Positions 49,865 to 62,600 of a stretch of 64,000 nt of DNA are shown piece after piece. The stretch is from Hoplostethus atlanticus (Eukaryota > Chordata > Actinopteri > Trachichthyiformes > Trachichthyidae), in the NCBI GenBank assembly GCA_034670405.1, contig JAXDDX010000001.1, forward strand, positions 1,391,501-1,455,500, written 5' to 3'. A program made the position numbers and the translations under genes. Numbering within the stretch: the stretch's first letter is position 1; each line of letters begins with the position of its first letter. Below the pieces are notes generated by a model, which saw nothing but the letters and a program-made list of their open reading frames with translations, was not told where the DNA came from and did no database searches.

Positions 49865-52800
49865 TCCTTAGACTCTGATACTAACCATACTGAAGAAATT
49901 GGTAAGTTGGTTGGGTCCTGCCCCGTGCTGGCCGTGTCAATAGGAGGGGTGGAAATCCCATGTTTACTGGACACTGGCTCCATGGTCACAACCATTACGG
50001 AAAGTTATTTTTTTGAACACATTTATCTGAACACGAACTTCACGATTGCAAGTGGCTGGGTCTTAAAGCAGCTAATGGGTTGGACATACCTTACCTGGGT
50101 TACGTCGAGCTCGACGTAAAGGTACTGGACCGGTGCTTACCCAGTAGGGGTGTACTGATTGTAAAAGACACACCTCATGGTATTATCAATAAGCGTAAGA
50201 AGGCTGTTCCTGGTATCCTTGGCATGAACATTATCAATGATTGTTACCACGAGCTATTCCAACAGCATGGCCCCAGATTATTTCAGAGCTCCTCGGTGCA
50301 GTTGGCCGCCCCGGCGTGGAAACGTGCGCTTCGTCACTGTCAACAAACTGAGGCCATAGTAAGTTCATCCTCTGCATTTAAGGTGAGGGTTCGGGGTAAG
50401 CTTCCTATCCGTATTACTGCTGGAACACTCGCAATGGTCCCTGTTACTTGCCCCGAGGTCGCACCCATGGAGTTTCTACTGGAACCTCTTGGCCCACTTG
50501 AAGGTTACCTCCCGGAGGGCTTACTGGTCTCCCCTGCATTGGTTCACGCGGAGCGAGGTATCCTCTATGCTCCTATTACTAATGTAGGCCAGTCTGATGT
50601 GTGGCTAGCACCCCGCAAGGTGATTGGAACTGTGCAGGCAGTTGATGGTAGAGATATTCTGGCTGATAATTCCCCACACATAGAACTCTCTCTGGACGAG
50701 CCCACCCGAGAGTGTACAGCCCATATTTCTGAACAGGTTGCCGATGTAGATCAGAGTGCGCTTCCTGATATTGAGCCCCTTACTTTCCCTAGCCTTACCA
50801 CTGATGAAACTGTTCGAGCTAGGTCCCTACTGAATAGATACCAGTACCTGTTTTCCAAAGGTGAGGGTGATTTAGGATGTACCAATCTCATTACACATGA
50901 GATTCCACTCTTAGACGAAGTGCCCGTGCGCCAACCCTATCGGCGCATCCCTCCCTCACAGTATGAAGCCGTAAGGGCACATATCAAACAGTTACTCGAT
51001 AGCCAAGTAATTAGGGAAAGTTGCAGCCCCTACTCCTCCCCCATTGTGTTGGTGATGAAGAAAGGAGGGGTTCTCCGCATGTGTGTTGATTACAGACAGC
51101 TGAATGCCAAGACTCGTAAAGATGCATACCCACTACCTAGGATTGAAGAGTCCCTTGACGCTCTGACAGGATCCAAATGGTTTTCCACATTAGATTTGGC
51201 AAGTGGGTACAACCAAGTGGCCATGGCTGAAGCAGATCGGGCCAAAACAGCATTTTGTACTCCCTTTGGCTTGTTTGAGTTCAATCGAATGCCATTTGGT
51301 CTATGTAATGCGCCGGGGACCTTCCAGCAGGTTAATGGAGCACATGTTTGGGGACCAACGTTTCCAATCTGTCCTGCTGTACCTTGACGATGTCATTGTG
51401 TTTTCACCTACAGTCCACCAGCATCTGGAGCGCTTGGAGGAGGTCTTTTCCAGACTTAAACAACAAGGGTTGAAGGTAAAACTGTCCAAATGTCACTTCT
51501 TCCAAAAACAAGTTAAGTACTTGGGACATGTTGTCTCCGAACAGGGTGTGTCTACCGACCCGGACAAAGTGGCTGCGGTGCGGGAATGGAAGCGACTAGT
51601 ACATCTGGCGGAGCTACGCTCCTTCCTCGGTTTTGCCAGTTATTACCGCAGGTTTGTGAGAAGCTTCGCGAAGTTAGCAGCCCCCCTCCATCGTCTGGTA
51701 GCACAGCTGAGTGGACCAAACAAGAAGGGCAAGACCCCTAAGACCCTTTTGTCCTCCGCTTGGGACAAAAACTGCGAACAAGCATTCCTTGCCCTTAGAG
51801 AAGGGCTGATCACAGCTCCAGTCCTAGCTTATGCCGACTTTAAAAAAGGTTGAGGTTGATGCAAGCCATGGTGGGCTTGGTGCAGTACTTTCCCAAGAGC
51901 ATGACGGTAAACGCAGACCCATAGCCTTTGCTAGTCGAGGCCTTAAGCCAACGGAAAAGAACATGGATAATTACAGCTCCATGAAGCTAGAGTTTCTAGC
52001 ACTTAAATGGGCCGTTACGGAAAAATTTTGTGAGTACCTCTTGGGTAACAAAGTCACCGTCTATACAGACAACAACCCCCTCAGCCACCTGCAAACTGCT
52101 AAACTAGGAGCACTGGAGCAGCAATGGGCTTCCCAACTGGCTTCCTTCGATTACACGCTGGAGTATCGTCCTGGTCGTAATAATGGAAACGCGGATGCCT
52201 TGTCTAGACAGTATGTTGAACGGTTCGCCTCCGGGACTGCCATTCCCCCAACTTTGCATCACTCCCCATCCGCTGGCCCCTTTGTTCTCCAGGAAGCACA
52301 CATCCATGAGATTGCAGCATTGCCTGGTTATTCACAGCTAGAGTTGTCTTCTTTACAGAGCCAAGATCCAACTATTGGCCCGGTGTGGACATACTGGCGA
52401 GAACATCGGACTCCGGGGCCGGAGGAACGCGAACACCTGAGTCAGGAGACCAGAGAACTGTTTCGCCAGCTGGGGACGTTTGGTGGAAAGGGATGGTGTG
52501 CTGTACCGGCTAATCTACCCTCCAGGTGGCGGCAAAGAAGTTCCAGGTCCTACTACCACAATGCCTGAAAGAGGAAGTGTTCAAGAGTGTGCATGACGGT
52601 CATGGACACCAGGGTGTTGACCGCACCCTACAACTTATCCAGGGACCGTGGTTATTGGTCAGGTATGTCCAAAGATGTGGAAAAATGGTGTCGTAACTGT
52701 GAACGGTGTGTCCTGGCAAAGCAAGGCCCTAAAGTTCGATCATACAGAGGAAGTCTACAGGCATCTCAACCCAATGAACTCCTGGCAATGGACTTCACTG

Positions 52801-53162
52801 TGTTAGAACCAGCCAGTGATGGAAGAGAGAATGTCTTAGTGCTTACTGACGTATTTTCCAAATTTACACAGGCTATACCAACCAGAGACCAGCGAGCCAG
52901 CACCGTGGCAGATGTGCTGGTGAAACAGTGGTTTCACCTGTTTGGCGCGCCAAGCCGTCTCCATTCCGACCAAGGCAGGAATTTTGAGAGCAAAGTGATA
53001 AAACAGCTGTGTAACATCTATGGAGTCAAGAAAAGCCGGACTACTCCGTACCATCCCGAAGGCAATGGACAGTGTGAGCGGTTCAACCGCACACTCCACG
53101 ACCTCCTTCGCACCATACCACCGGAAAAGAAGAGACGTTGGCCACAATATCTCTCACAGGTA

Positions 53163-53393
53163 CTCACGGCACTTCATTTCCAAAGTGCTCTTACTGTATA
53201 TATTGTGTTGTTTTTTTTATATAAGAGCTCTTACTGTAATTACTGTAATACTGTAAATATTGTGTTGTTTTTTTATTGTAAATACTGTGTACTGTTGCCT
53301 TTTGCACATTCCCGTTGAGCATTGCCACTTTTCATTTCACTACACACCCCGTGTGTGTATGTGACAAATAAAGTTCTTGAATCTTGAATCTTG
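53163..53393 (+). mobile_element. LINE 3' tail nested in body A
   Basis: 231 bases ending in ATAAAGTTCTTGAATCTTGA, flanked on both sides by AGGTA (53158-53162 and 53394-53398), a likely target-site duplication. It interrupts the integrase part. The family also occurs at 27008-27145. Confidence 0.75.
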
Positions 53394-53662
53394 AGGTAAC
53401 CTATTCCTACAACACCACTGCTCATCAATTGACTGGAATCACCCCACACTATATCATGTTTGGCCGTGAACCCCAGCTACCGTGTGGACTTCCTCCCCTT
53501 GGTGCCAACAAAGAAGAGCCCCATGAGGAAACTCTCAGTGATACGACAACATCAAGACGGTTTGAGGGGGGTACCATGGACCATGTTCGACAGCAATTGG
53601 CGAAGCCAAAGCCAAAAGCGAAAACCAAAAAGCACAAACCAGCAGGTGGACGATCCTGGCCG

Positions 53663-56600
53663 GGGGTCACTTGCTCGTTACTGTATACAGAGTAACCGCA
53701 GTTAGTTACAGGGGCTAAAAACGTAACCGCACGGCTACCCAGTCGGAAAACTAGAACCCCCCAGTGTGCAGAGTCACACACTGGGAGGGGGGTCCTTAGA
53801 CTCTGATACTAACCATACTGAAGAAATTGATAAGTTGGGTTGGGTCCTGCCCGTGCGGGCCCGGGTGTCAATAGGAGGGGGGGAAAAATCCATGTTTATG
53901 GACACTGGCTCCATGGTTACAAACATTACGGAAAGTTTTTTTTTTAAAACACTTTTCACATTTATCTGAACACAAAACTTCACGATTGCAAGTGGCTGGG
54001 TCTTAAAGCAGCTAATGGGTTGGACATACCTTACCTGGGTTACGTCGAGCTCGACGTAAAGGTACTGGACCGGTGCTTACCCAGTAGGGGTGTACTGATT
54101 GTAAAAGACACACCTCATGGTATTATCAATAAGCGTAAGAAGGCTGTTCCTGGTATCCTTGGCATGAACATTATCAATGATTGTTACCACGAGCTATTCC
54201 AACAGCATGGCCCCAGATTATTTCAGAGCTCCTCGGTGCAGTTGGCCGCCCCGGCGTGGAAACGTGCGCTTCGTCACTGTCAACAAACTGAGGCCATAGT
54301 AAGTTCATCCTCTGCATTTAAGGTGAGGGTTCGGGGTAAGCTTCCTATCCGTATTACTGCTGGAACACTCGCAATGGTCCCTGTTACTTGCCCCCAGGTC
54401 GCACCCATGGAGTTTCTACTGGAACCTCTCGGCCCACTTGAAGGTTACCTCCCGGAGGGCTTACTGGTCTCCCCTGCATTGGTTCACGCGGAGCGAGGTA
54501 TCCTCTATGCTCCTATTACTAATGTAGGCCAGTCTGATGTGTGGCTAGCACCCCGCAAGGTGATTGGAACTGTGCAGGCAGTTGATGGTAGAGATATTCT
54601 GGCTGATAATTCCCCACACATAGAACTCTCTCTGGACGAGCCCACCCGAGAGTGTACAGCCCATATTTCTGAACAGGTTGCCGATGTAGATCAGAGTGCG
54701 CTTCCTGATATTGAGCCCCTTACTTTCCCTAGCCTTACCACTGATGAAACTGTTCGAGCTAGGTCCCTACTGAATAGATACCAGTACCTGTTTTCCAAAG
54801 GTGAGGGTGATTTAGGATGTACCAATCTCATTACACATGAGATTCCACTCTTAGACGAAGTGCCCGTGCGCCAACCCTATCGGCGCATCCCTCCCTCACA
54901 GTATGAAGCCGTAAGGGCACATATCAAACAGTTACTCGATAGCCAAGTAATTAGGGAAAGTTGCGCCCCTACTCCTCCCCCATTGTGTTGGTGATGAAGA
55001 AAGGAGGGGTTCTCCGCATGTGTGTTGATTACAGACAGCTGAATGCCAAGACTCGTAAAGATGCATACCCACTACCTAGGATTGAAGAGTCCCTTGACGC
55101 TCTGACAGGATCCAAATGGTTTTCCACATTAGATTTGGCAAGTGGGTACAACCAAGTGGCCATGGCTGAAGCAGATCGGGCCCAAAACAGCATTTTGTAC
55201 TCCCTTTGGCTTGTTTGAGTTCAATCGAATGCCATTTGGTCTATGTAATGCGCCAGGGACCTTCCAGCGGTTAATGGAGCGCATGTTTGGGGACCAACGT
55301 TTCCAATCTGTCCTGCTGTACCTTGACGATGTCATTGTGTTTTCACCTACAGTCCACCAGCATCTGGAGCGCTTGGAGGAGGTCTTTTCCAGACTTAAAC
55401 AACAAGGGTTGAAGGTAAAACTGTCCAAATGTCACTTCTTCCAAAAACAAGTTAAGTACTTGGGACATGTTGTCTCCGAACAGGGTGTGTCTACCGACCC
55501 GGACAAAGTGGCTGCGGTGCGGGAATGGAAGCGACTAGTACATCTGGCGGAGCTACGCTCCTTCCTCGGTTTTGCCAGTTATTACCGCAGGTTTGTGAGA
55601 AGCTTCGCGAAGTTAGCAGCCCCCCTCCATCGTCTGGTAGCACAGCTGAGTGGACCAAACAAGAAGGGCAAGACCCCTAAGACCCCTTTGTCCTCCGCTT
55701 GGGACAAAAACTGCGAACAAGCATTCCTTGCCCTTAGAGAAGGGCTGATCACAGCTCCAGTCCTAGCTTATGCCGACTTTAAAAAAGGTTGAGGTTGATG
55801 CAAGCCATGGTGGGCTTGGTGCAGTACTTTCCCAAGAGCATGACGGTAAACGCAGACCCATAGCCTTTGCTAGTCGAGGCCTTAAGCCAACGGAAAAGAA
55901 CATGGATAATTACAGCTCCATGAAGCTAGAGTTTCTAGCACTTAAATGGGCCGTTACGGAAACATTTTGTGAGTACCTCTTGGGTAACAAAGTCACCGTC
56001 TATACAGACAACAACCCCCTCAGCCACCTGCAAACTGCTAAACTAGGAGCACTGGAGCAGCGATGGCTTCCTTCGATTACACGCTGGAGTATCGTCCTGG
56101 TCGTAATAATGGAAACGCGGATGCCTTGTCTAGACAGTATGTTGAACGGTTCGCCTCCGGGACTGCCATTCCCCCAACTTTGCATCACTCCCCATCCGCT
56201 GGCCCCTTTGTTCTCCAGGAAGCACACATCCATGAGATTGCAGCATTGCCTGGTTATTCACAGCTAGAGTTGTCTTCTTTACAGAGCCAAGATCCAACTA
56301 TTGGCCCGGTGCGGACATACTGGCGAGAACATCGGACTCCGGGGCCGGAGGAACGCGAACACCTGAGTCAGGAGACCAGAGAACTGTTTCGCCAGCGGGG
56401 ACGTTTGGTGGAAAGGGAAGGTGTGCTGTACCGGCTAATCTACCCTCCAGGTGGCGGCAAAGAAGTGTTCCAGGTCCTACTACCACAATGCCTGAAAGAG
56501 GAAGTGTTCAAGAGTGTGCATGACGGTCATGGACACCAGGGTGTTGACCGCACCCTACAACTTATCCAGGACCGTGGTTATTGGTCAGGTATGTCCAAAG

Positions 56601-58255
56601 ACGTGGAAAAATGGTGTCGTAACTGTGAACGGTGTGTCCTGGCAAAGCAAGGCCCTAAAGTTCGATCATACAGAGGAAGTCTACAGGCATCTCAACCCAA
56701 TGAACTCCTGGCAATGGACTTCACTGTGTTAGAACCAGCCAGTGATGGAAGAGAGAATGTCTTAGTGCTTACTGACGTATTTTCCAAATTTACACAGGCT
56801 ATACCAACCAGAGACCAGCGAGCCAGCACCGTGGCAGATGTGCTGGTGAAACAGTGGTTTCACCTGTTTGGCGCGCCAAGCCGTCTCCATTCCGACCAAG
56901 GCAGGAATTTTGAGAGCAAAGTGATAAAACAGCTGTGTAACATCTATGGAGTCAAGAAAAGCCGGACTACTCCGTACCATCCCGAAGGCAATGGACAGTG
57001 TGAGCGGTTCAACCGCACACTCCACGACCTCCTTCGCACCATACCACCGGAAAAGAAGAGACGTTGGCCACAATATCTCTCACAGGTACTCACGGCACTT
57101 CATTTCCAAAGTGCTCTTACTGTATATATTGTGTTGTTTTTTTTATATAAGAGCTCTTACTGTAATTACTGTAATACTGTAAATATTGTGTTGTTTTTTT
57201 ATTGTAAATACTGTGTACTGTTGCCTTTTGCACATTCCCGTTGAGCATTGCCACTTTTCATTTCACTACACACCCCGTGTGTGTATGTGACAAATAAAGT
57301 TCTTGAATCTTGAATCTTGAGGTAACCTATTCCTACAACACCACTGCTCATCAATTGACTGGAATCACCCCACACTATATCATGTTTGGCCGTGAACCCC
57401 AGCTACCGGTGGACTTCCTCCTTGGTGCCAACAAAGAAGAGCCCCATGAGGAAACTCCTCAGTGGATACGACAACATCAAGACTGTTTGAGGGGGGTACA
57501 TGACCATGTTCGACAGCAATTGGAAGCCAAAGCCAAAAAGCGAAACCAAAAGCACAACCAGCAGGTGACCGATCCTGGCCTGGAAAACGGGCAACTAGTC
57601 TACGTGAAAAATCACCAGGTACGAGGGAGAAACAAGATCCAGGATTTCTGGGATTCCCGTCTCTACAGAATTGTAAACAGACCTCAGGATAATGGAGCGG
57701 TGTATGCAATCGTCCCTGCTAATGAAGATGGCCCTGTTCGCCGAGTACATCGGAGGGAGTTGAGGATTGCACCAAGAAAGGAACTCGACGCCCAACCCGG
57801 GAGTCCATTTCTGGGGGTGCCTGATTCTGTGTCTCCTATGGACATGTGCGACTCCGAAGAGGAGTCTATGATTATGGTCCTGGAAGAGGACGAGAGAAGA
57901 GACTCTGTGATGCTAGCGCCCAAACTTGTGAGTGGTACAGAGACCAGTGGAAACCCACAGGATCCTGGGAGCCCCGTGCAGGACTACGAAAGCAACTCAG
58001 AATCGAGTGAAGATACACCAGGCCAAGTATCCCCATCGGCCCCTGCCCTACGCCGCAGCGCTCGAAGCACTGCTGGTCTCCACTCCAACCCTCATCGGTT
58101 GCCATACTAGATGAGAACCAACTAGTCACCAACATAATGGGTGTGAGTCAGGGGGCTGAAAGTTCCAGTACAGGGAGTCTAGTGTAGTAGTCCCCGCTTG
58201 GCCGTTTTTCAGTAAGTCCATCGTCGGGGCGCCGATGCATTTTAGGGGGGGCGAG
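53663..58255 (+). mobile_element. Ty3/Gypsy body B (end of gag, full-length pol region), broken
   Basis: Begins inside the gag zinc knuckle, so body A runs straight into it without an LTR between. Parts: gag end to about 53756, protease near 53880-53970, RT about 54860-55480 with YLDD near 55320, RNase H about 55790-56150, integrase about 56514-57075 and 57325-57640, then an acidic tail to 58110. A purine-rich tract (58241-58255) directly precedes LTR 2, as expected for plus-strand priming. Broken, roughly half a dozen breaks. Confidence 0.85.
57089..57319 (+). mobile_element. LINE 3' tail nested in body B
   Basis: Same 231-base tail at the same place, with the same AGGTA flanks (57084-57088 and 57320-57324) as in body A. 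The insertion therefore predates the duplication. Confidence 0.75.
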
Positions 58256-59609
58256 TGTAGCCGGTGGGACCAATCCTAAGTTCCCGTCGGCATTAATTGC
58301 TTTGATACCTGCCCCTTTACACGTGTGTGTATATAAGCTACCAGAACAGGCGTCTTGTGGACAGCTATTGGCCGGGTCCGTCTGTTGTTACTTCCGTGTT
58401 GTCTTTGCCTGTTTTTAAGGTAAGCTTATGTTTTAATCGATACACGTGATTACCCGTTTTAAACTTAAAGGACTCATAACAGATGTTGCATGTTTGCGAT
58501 ATCATCTATAGGATTGTGGCACAGCATGTAGTGAATCCCTGGCCTCCAGTCAATGTGCGTACTGCATCAATACAGGTGGGCTACAATGATTACGCAACGG
58601 TGGCTCACTAGGAAGAAATTGAAATGCGGGCGCTACGATCACAAGTGTTGTTTTTAAATGGTGACTTAACTTGTGTTCACTGTCTAGGCAAAACGAAGAT
58701 TGGCTGTTCTCCGTCATGATCTGGTCCTCTTTTTATTAGTCCCCTGCTAAACGGGTAGGTGACACTTTGTTTGCATGGAGAACATTGTTTGGGCACTTAG
58801 CATTTTTTTAGTTACATGAGCCATTTATATGGTAGCGACACATTGTAGCGACGCAAGTATGAGAAGGCTAATCGTTTGTTTCCTTACAGATACCTTGCAG
58901 AGACTGTGCGTTCGGCTGTTTAGCCGCTGTTCTTATTTTACCATTTATTTTACTATGCTGTTATGTGGTGTTTTAAATGTATTGTGACATAGATGCATTC
59001 TTTGTAACCAGCTTGGTGGGTGTTTAAACAAGACCTTGTCACCCGAGGCTGGCGAGCCAACTTTTTGTTTTTAGTGTATTTAAAAAACAGGGCATCCATT
59101 AGCCTGCCTAACCTAACCTGTTAAAGCCAGGGAATTTTACACTGAGGGCGCTAGACCAACCTTTTACTTTGCTGTGTTTCCACGAGAGTGTAGGGGTGTG
59201 TGTGTGTGTGTATATGGCTGATGGCCCATACGTGGATCTATTGCAGTGATCTTAACATTTGATGTGTAAAGTTTGTTTTACCACTTTTTTTTCCTCTGTT
59301 GAGTCAGCCCCATGTGTGTTCCCCCTGGTGGCTTCAGATTAGTGTTGTACTAGGATTGGATGACTGCTAGGAGTTTGGTTTTAATCTTTTATTTTTTTCA
59401 TCCAGGAATGCATTTGTATATTGCTCCAATCAATATTGTAATAAAGATAAGCTTTATACTGAAAGGACTGTGGGTTCATTCAATTGAACACTAACCTGCT
59501 GTGGGGGAAGTTGACCGAAGCTTACTGTGAGGGTCTCCCACCCTATATTTGGGAGTGGCGTAGTCTTATTGAAAACTAACCAGAGTGCTAGTAGCTCTAG
59601 GGGGTTACA
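58256..59609 (+). mobile_element. LTR 2 of the Ty3/Gypsy array
   Basis: 1354 bases, TGTAGCC...GGTTACA. TATA box at 58330-58337, AATAAA at 59440-59445. It is both the right LTR of the first unit and the left LTR of the next, being followed at once by the same primer-binding-site sequence. Confidence 0.9.
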
Positions 59610-62600
59610 TTTGGCGTAGTCGGCAGGATCTCTTTGAGTTGAGGAGTTGATTGGAGGACTATACATTGTATTATGGGAAATGGTGTTTTAATAGCAGCAT
59701 AGTATTTTAATATTTTTTTTATTGATTGTAAAGAACAGCGGTTGGCAGCGAAGACAGTACCCCGGCGGACTGACAGCGCCCTGCGCCGTTTCTTCTAGCC
59801 CACCGCCTGGTGGCCCTGTCCTTCAATTTTGGTTGTCAGCCCGTATTACAGATCTACCCATGGCGGAGGAACTGCAGAGATTACGGGCAGAGATGGCACA
59901 GCTCCGGGCTGAAAATGAAAGACTGTCGGAACGCTCATCGGAACTGGACGGTAATGCGACTGCACCCCCACCTTCACAGAGGGCAGGACAAACTGTGTAC
60001 CTCCCTAGGGAGAGGAGATGCCCCAAATTTTCTGGGTCTTCATCTGCTGGGGTCCTAACTGTGGATGAGTGGGTAGAGGAGGTAGAGGGTTGCATAAGGT
60101 CGAGACATATGTCAGACTTGGACAAAGCACTATTTGTTTATGACCATTTAGAGGGGCCTGCACGTCTTGAGATTAAATTCAGGGATCGAAGTGTAAAGGA
60201 AAATGCTAAACGAATAATTGAAGTGTATGGGTGTTCAAAATCCTATGTGTCGTTGCAACAGAAATTTTTTGACCGAAAACAGAAAGAAGGAGAATCCTTG
60301 CAGGATTTCTCTCATGCCCTGATGATATTAATAGAGCGAGTCCAAATGTGTAACTCTGAAGCTATGCCTAACCCACAGAAGTTGCTGCGAGACCAGTTTT
60401 GTGAGAATGTGAGAGACCACATGCTGCGCAGAGAGTTAAAGAGGATGGTGAGGCAAAGTGGAGAGTTGTCCCTACTTGATGTTCGCAAAGAGGCGATCCG
60501 ATGGGTTGAGGAGGGTCAGCCCAACAGAGAAAAGTATGTACGCCCCCTCCCGCACACATGTGAAACTCAAGCCACCGCTATTAGTGAGGCCGTAGAAATG
60601 TCTGAACTTTCTGAATTAAAAAGACTGGTTCTTAAACAACAAGCTCAATTGGATGCAATTACACAGACTTTAAGTTCTAATGTGGGAGCCGGTAGAGGAA
60701 GATCCTTTTATACTAATAACAGATTTAAACGGGCTCCTGATGGCCGACCAATCTGTATTAAATGTACGCAGCCGGGTCACATTGCTCGTTACTGTACACA
60801 GAGTAACCCGCAGTTAGTTACGCAGGCTAACAACGTAACGGCACAGGCTACCCAGTCGGAAAACTAGAACCCCCCCAGTGTGCAGAGTCACACACTGGGA
60901 GGGGGGTCCTTAGACTCTGATACTAACCATACTGAAGAAATTGGTAAGTTGGTTGGGTCCTGCCCCGTGCTGGCCGTGTCAATAGGAGGGGTGGAAATCC
61001 CATGTTTACTTGACACTGGCTCCATGGTCACAACCATTACGGAAAGTTATTTTTTTGAACACTTCTCACATTTATCTGAGCACGAACTTCACGAAGTGGC
61101 TGGGTCTTAAAGCAGCTAATGGGTTGGACATACCTTACCTGGGTTACGTCGAGCTCGACGTAAAGGTACTGGACCGGTGCTTACCCCGTAGGGGTGTACT
61201 GATTGTAAAAGACACACCTCATGGTATTATCAATAAGCGTAAGAAGGCTGTTCCTGGTATCCTTGGCATGAACATTATCAATGATTGTTACCACGAGCTA
61301 TTCCAACAGCATGGCCCCAGATTATTTCAGAGCTCCTCGGTGCAGTTGGCCGCCCCGGCGTGGAAACGTGCGCTTCGTCACTGTCAACAAACTGAGGCCA
61401 TAGTAAGTTCATCCTCTGCATTTAAGGTGAGGGTTCGGGGTAAGCTTCCTATCCGTATTACTGCTGGAACACTCGCAATGGTCCCTGTTACTTGCCCCCA
61501 GGTCGCACCCATGGAGTTTCTACTGGAACCTCTCGGCCCACTTGAAGGTTACCTCCCGGAGGGCTTACTGGTCTCCCCTGCATTGGTTCACGCGGAGCGA
61601 GGTATCCTCTATGCTCCTATTACTAATGTAGGCCAGTCTGATGTGTGGCTAGCACCCCGCAAGGTGATTGGAACTGTGCAGGCAGTTGATGGTAGAGATA
61701 TTCTGGCTGATAATTCCCCACACATAGAACTCTCTCTGGACGAGCCCACCCGAGAGTGTACAGCCCATATTTCTGAACAGGTTGCCGATGTAGATCAGAG
61801 TGCGCTTCCTGATATTGAGCCCCTTACTTTCCCTAGCCTTACCACTGATGAAACTGTTCGAGCTAGGTCCCTACTGAATAGATACCAGTACCTGTTTTCC
61901 AAAGGTGAGGGTGATTTAGGATGTACCAATCTCATTACACATGAGATTCCACTCTTAGACGAAGTGCCCATGCGCCAACCCTATCGGCGCATCCCTCCCT
62001 CACAGTATGAAGCCGTAAGGGCACATATCAAACAGTTACTCGATAGCCAAGTAATTAGGGAAAGTTGCGGCCCCTACTCCTCCCCCATTGTGTTGGTGAT
62101 GAAGAAAGGAGGGGGTCTCCGCATGTGTGTTGATTACAGACAGCTGAATGCCAAGACTCGTAAAGATGCATACCCACTACCTAGGATTGAAGAGTCCCTT
62201 GACGCTCTGACAGGATCCAAATGGTTTTCCACATTAGATTTGGCAAGTGGGTACAACCAAGTGGCCATGGCTGAAGCAGATCGGGCCAAAACAGCATTTT
62301 GTACTCCCTTTGGCTTGTTTGAGTTCAATCGAATGCCATTTGGTCTATGTAATGCGCCAGGGACCTTCCAGCGGTTAATGGAGCGCATGTTTGGGGACCA
62401 ACGTTTCCAATCTGTCCTGCTGTACCTTGACGATGTCATTGTGTTTTCACCTACAGTCCACCAGCATCTGGAGCGCTTGGAGGAGGTCTTTTCCAGACTT
62501 AAACAACAAGGGTTGAAGGTAAAACTGTCCAAATGTCACTTCTTCCAAAAACAAGTTAAGTACTTGGGACATGTTGTCTCCGAACAGGGTGTGTCTACCG

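Larger units (their letters stand above)
48569..53662 (+). mobile_element. Ty3/Gypsy body A (gag, protease, RT, RNase H, integrase), broken
   Basis: Fossil copy. Parts in order: primer-binding site (48569-48590), gag (48819-49826), aspartic protease with LLDTGS near 49965, reverse transcriptase with YLDD near 51380, RNase H about 51840-52230, integrase zinc finger about 52590-52730 and core about 52780-53100, integrase C-terminal part 53399-53650. No envelope gene. A LINE tail is nested in the integrase part. The body is broken with roughly half a dozen breaks and is fused at about 53660 to a second partial body. Metaviridae (Ty3/Gypsy) by domain order; no chromodomain seen. Confidence 0.88.
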
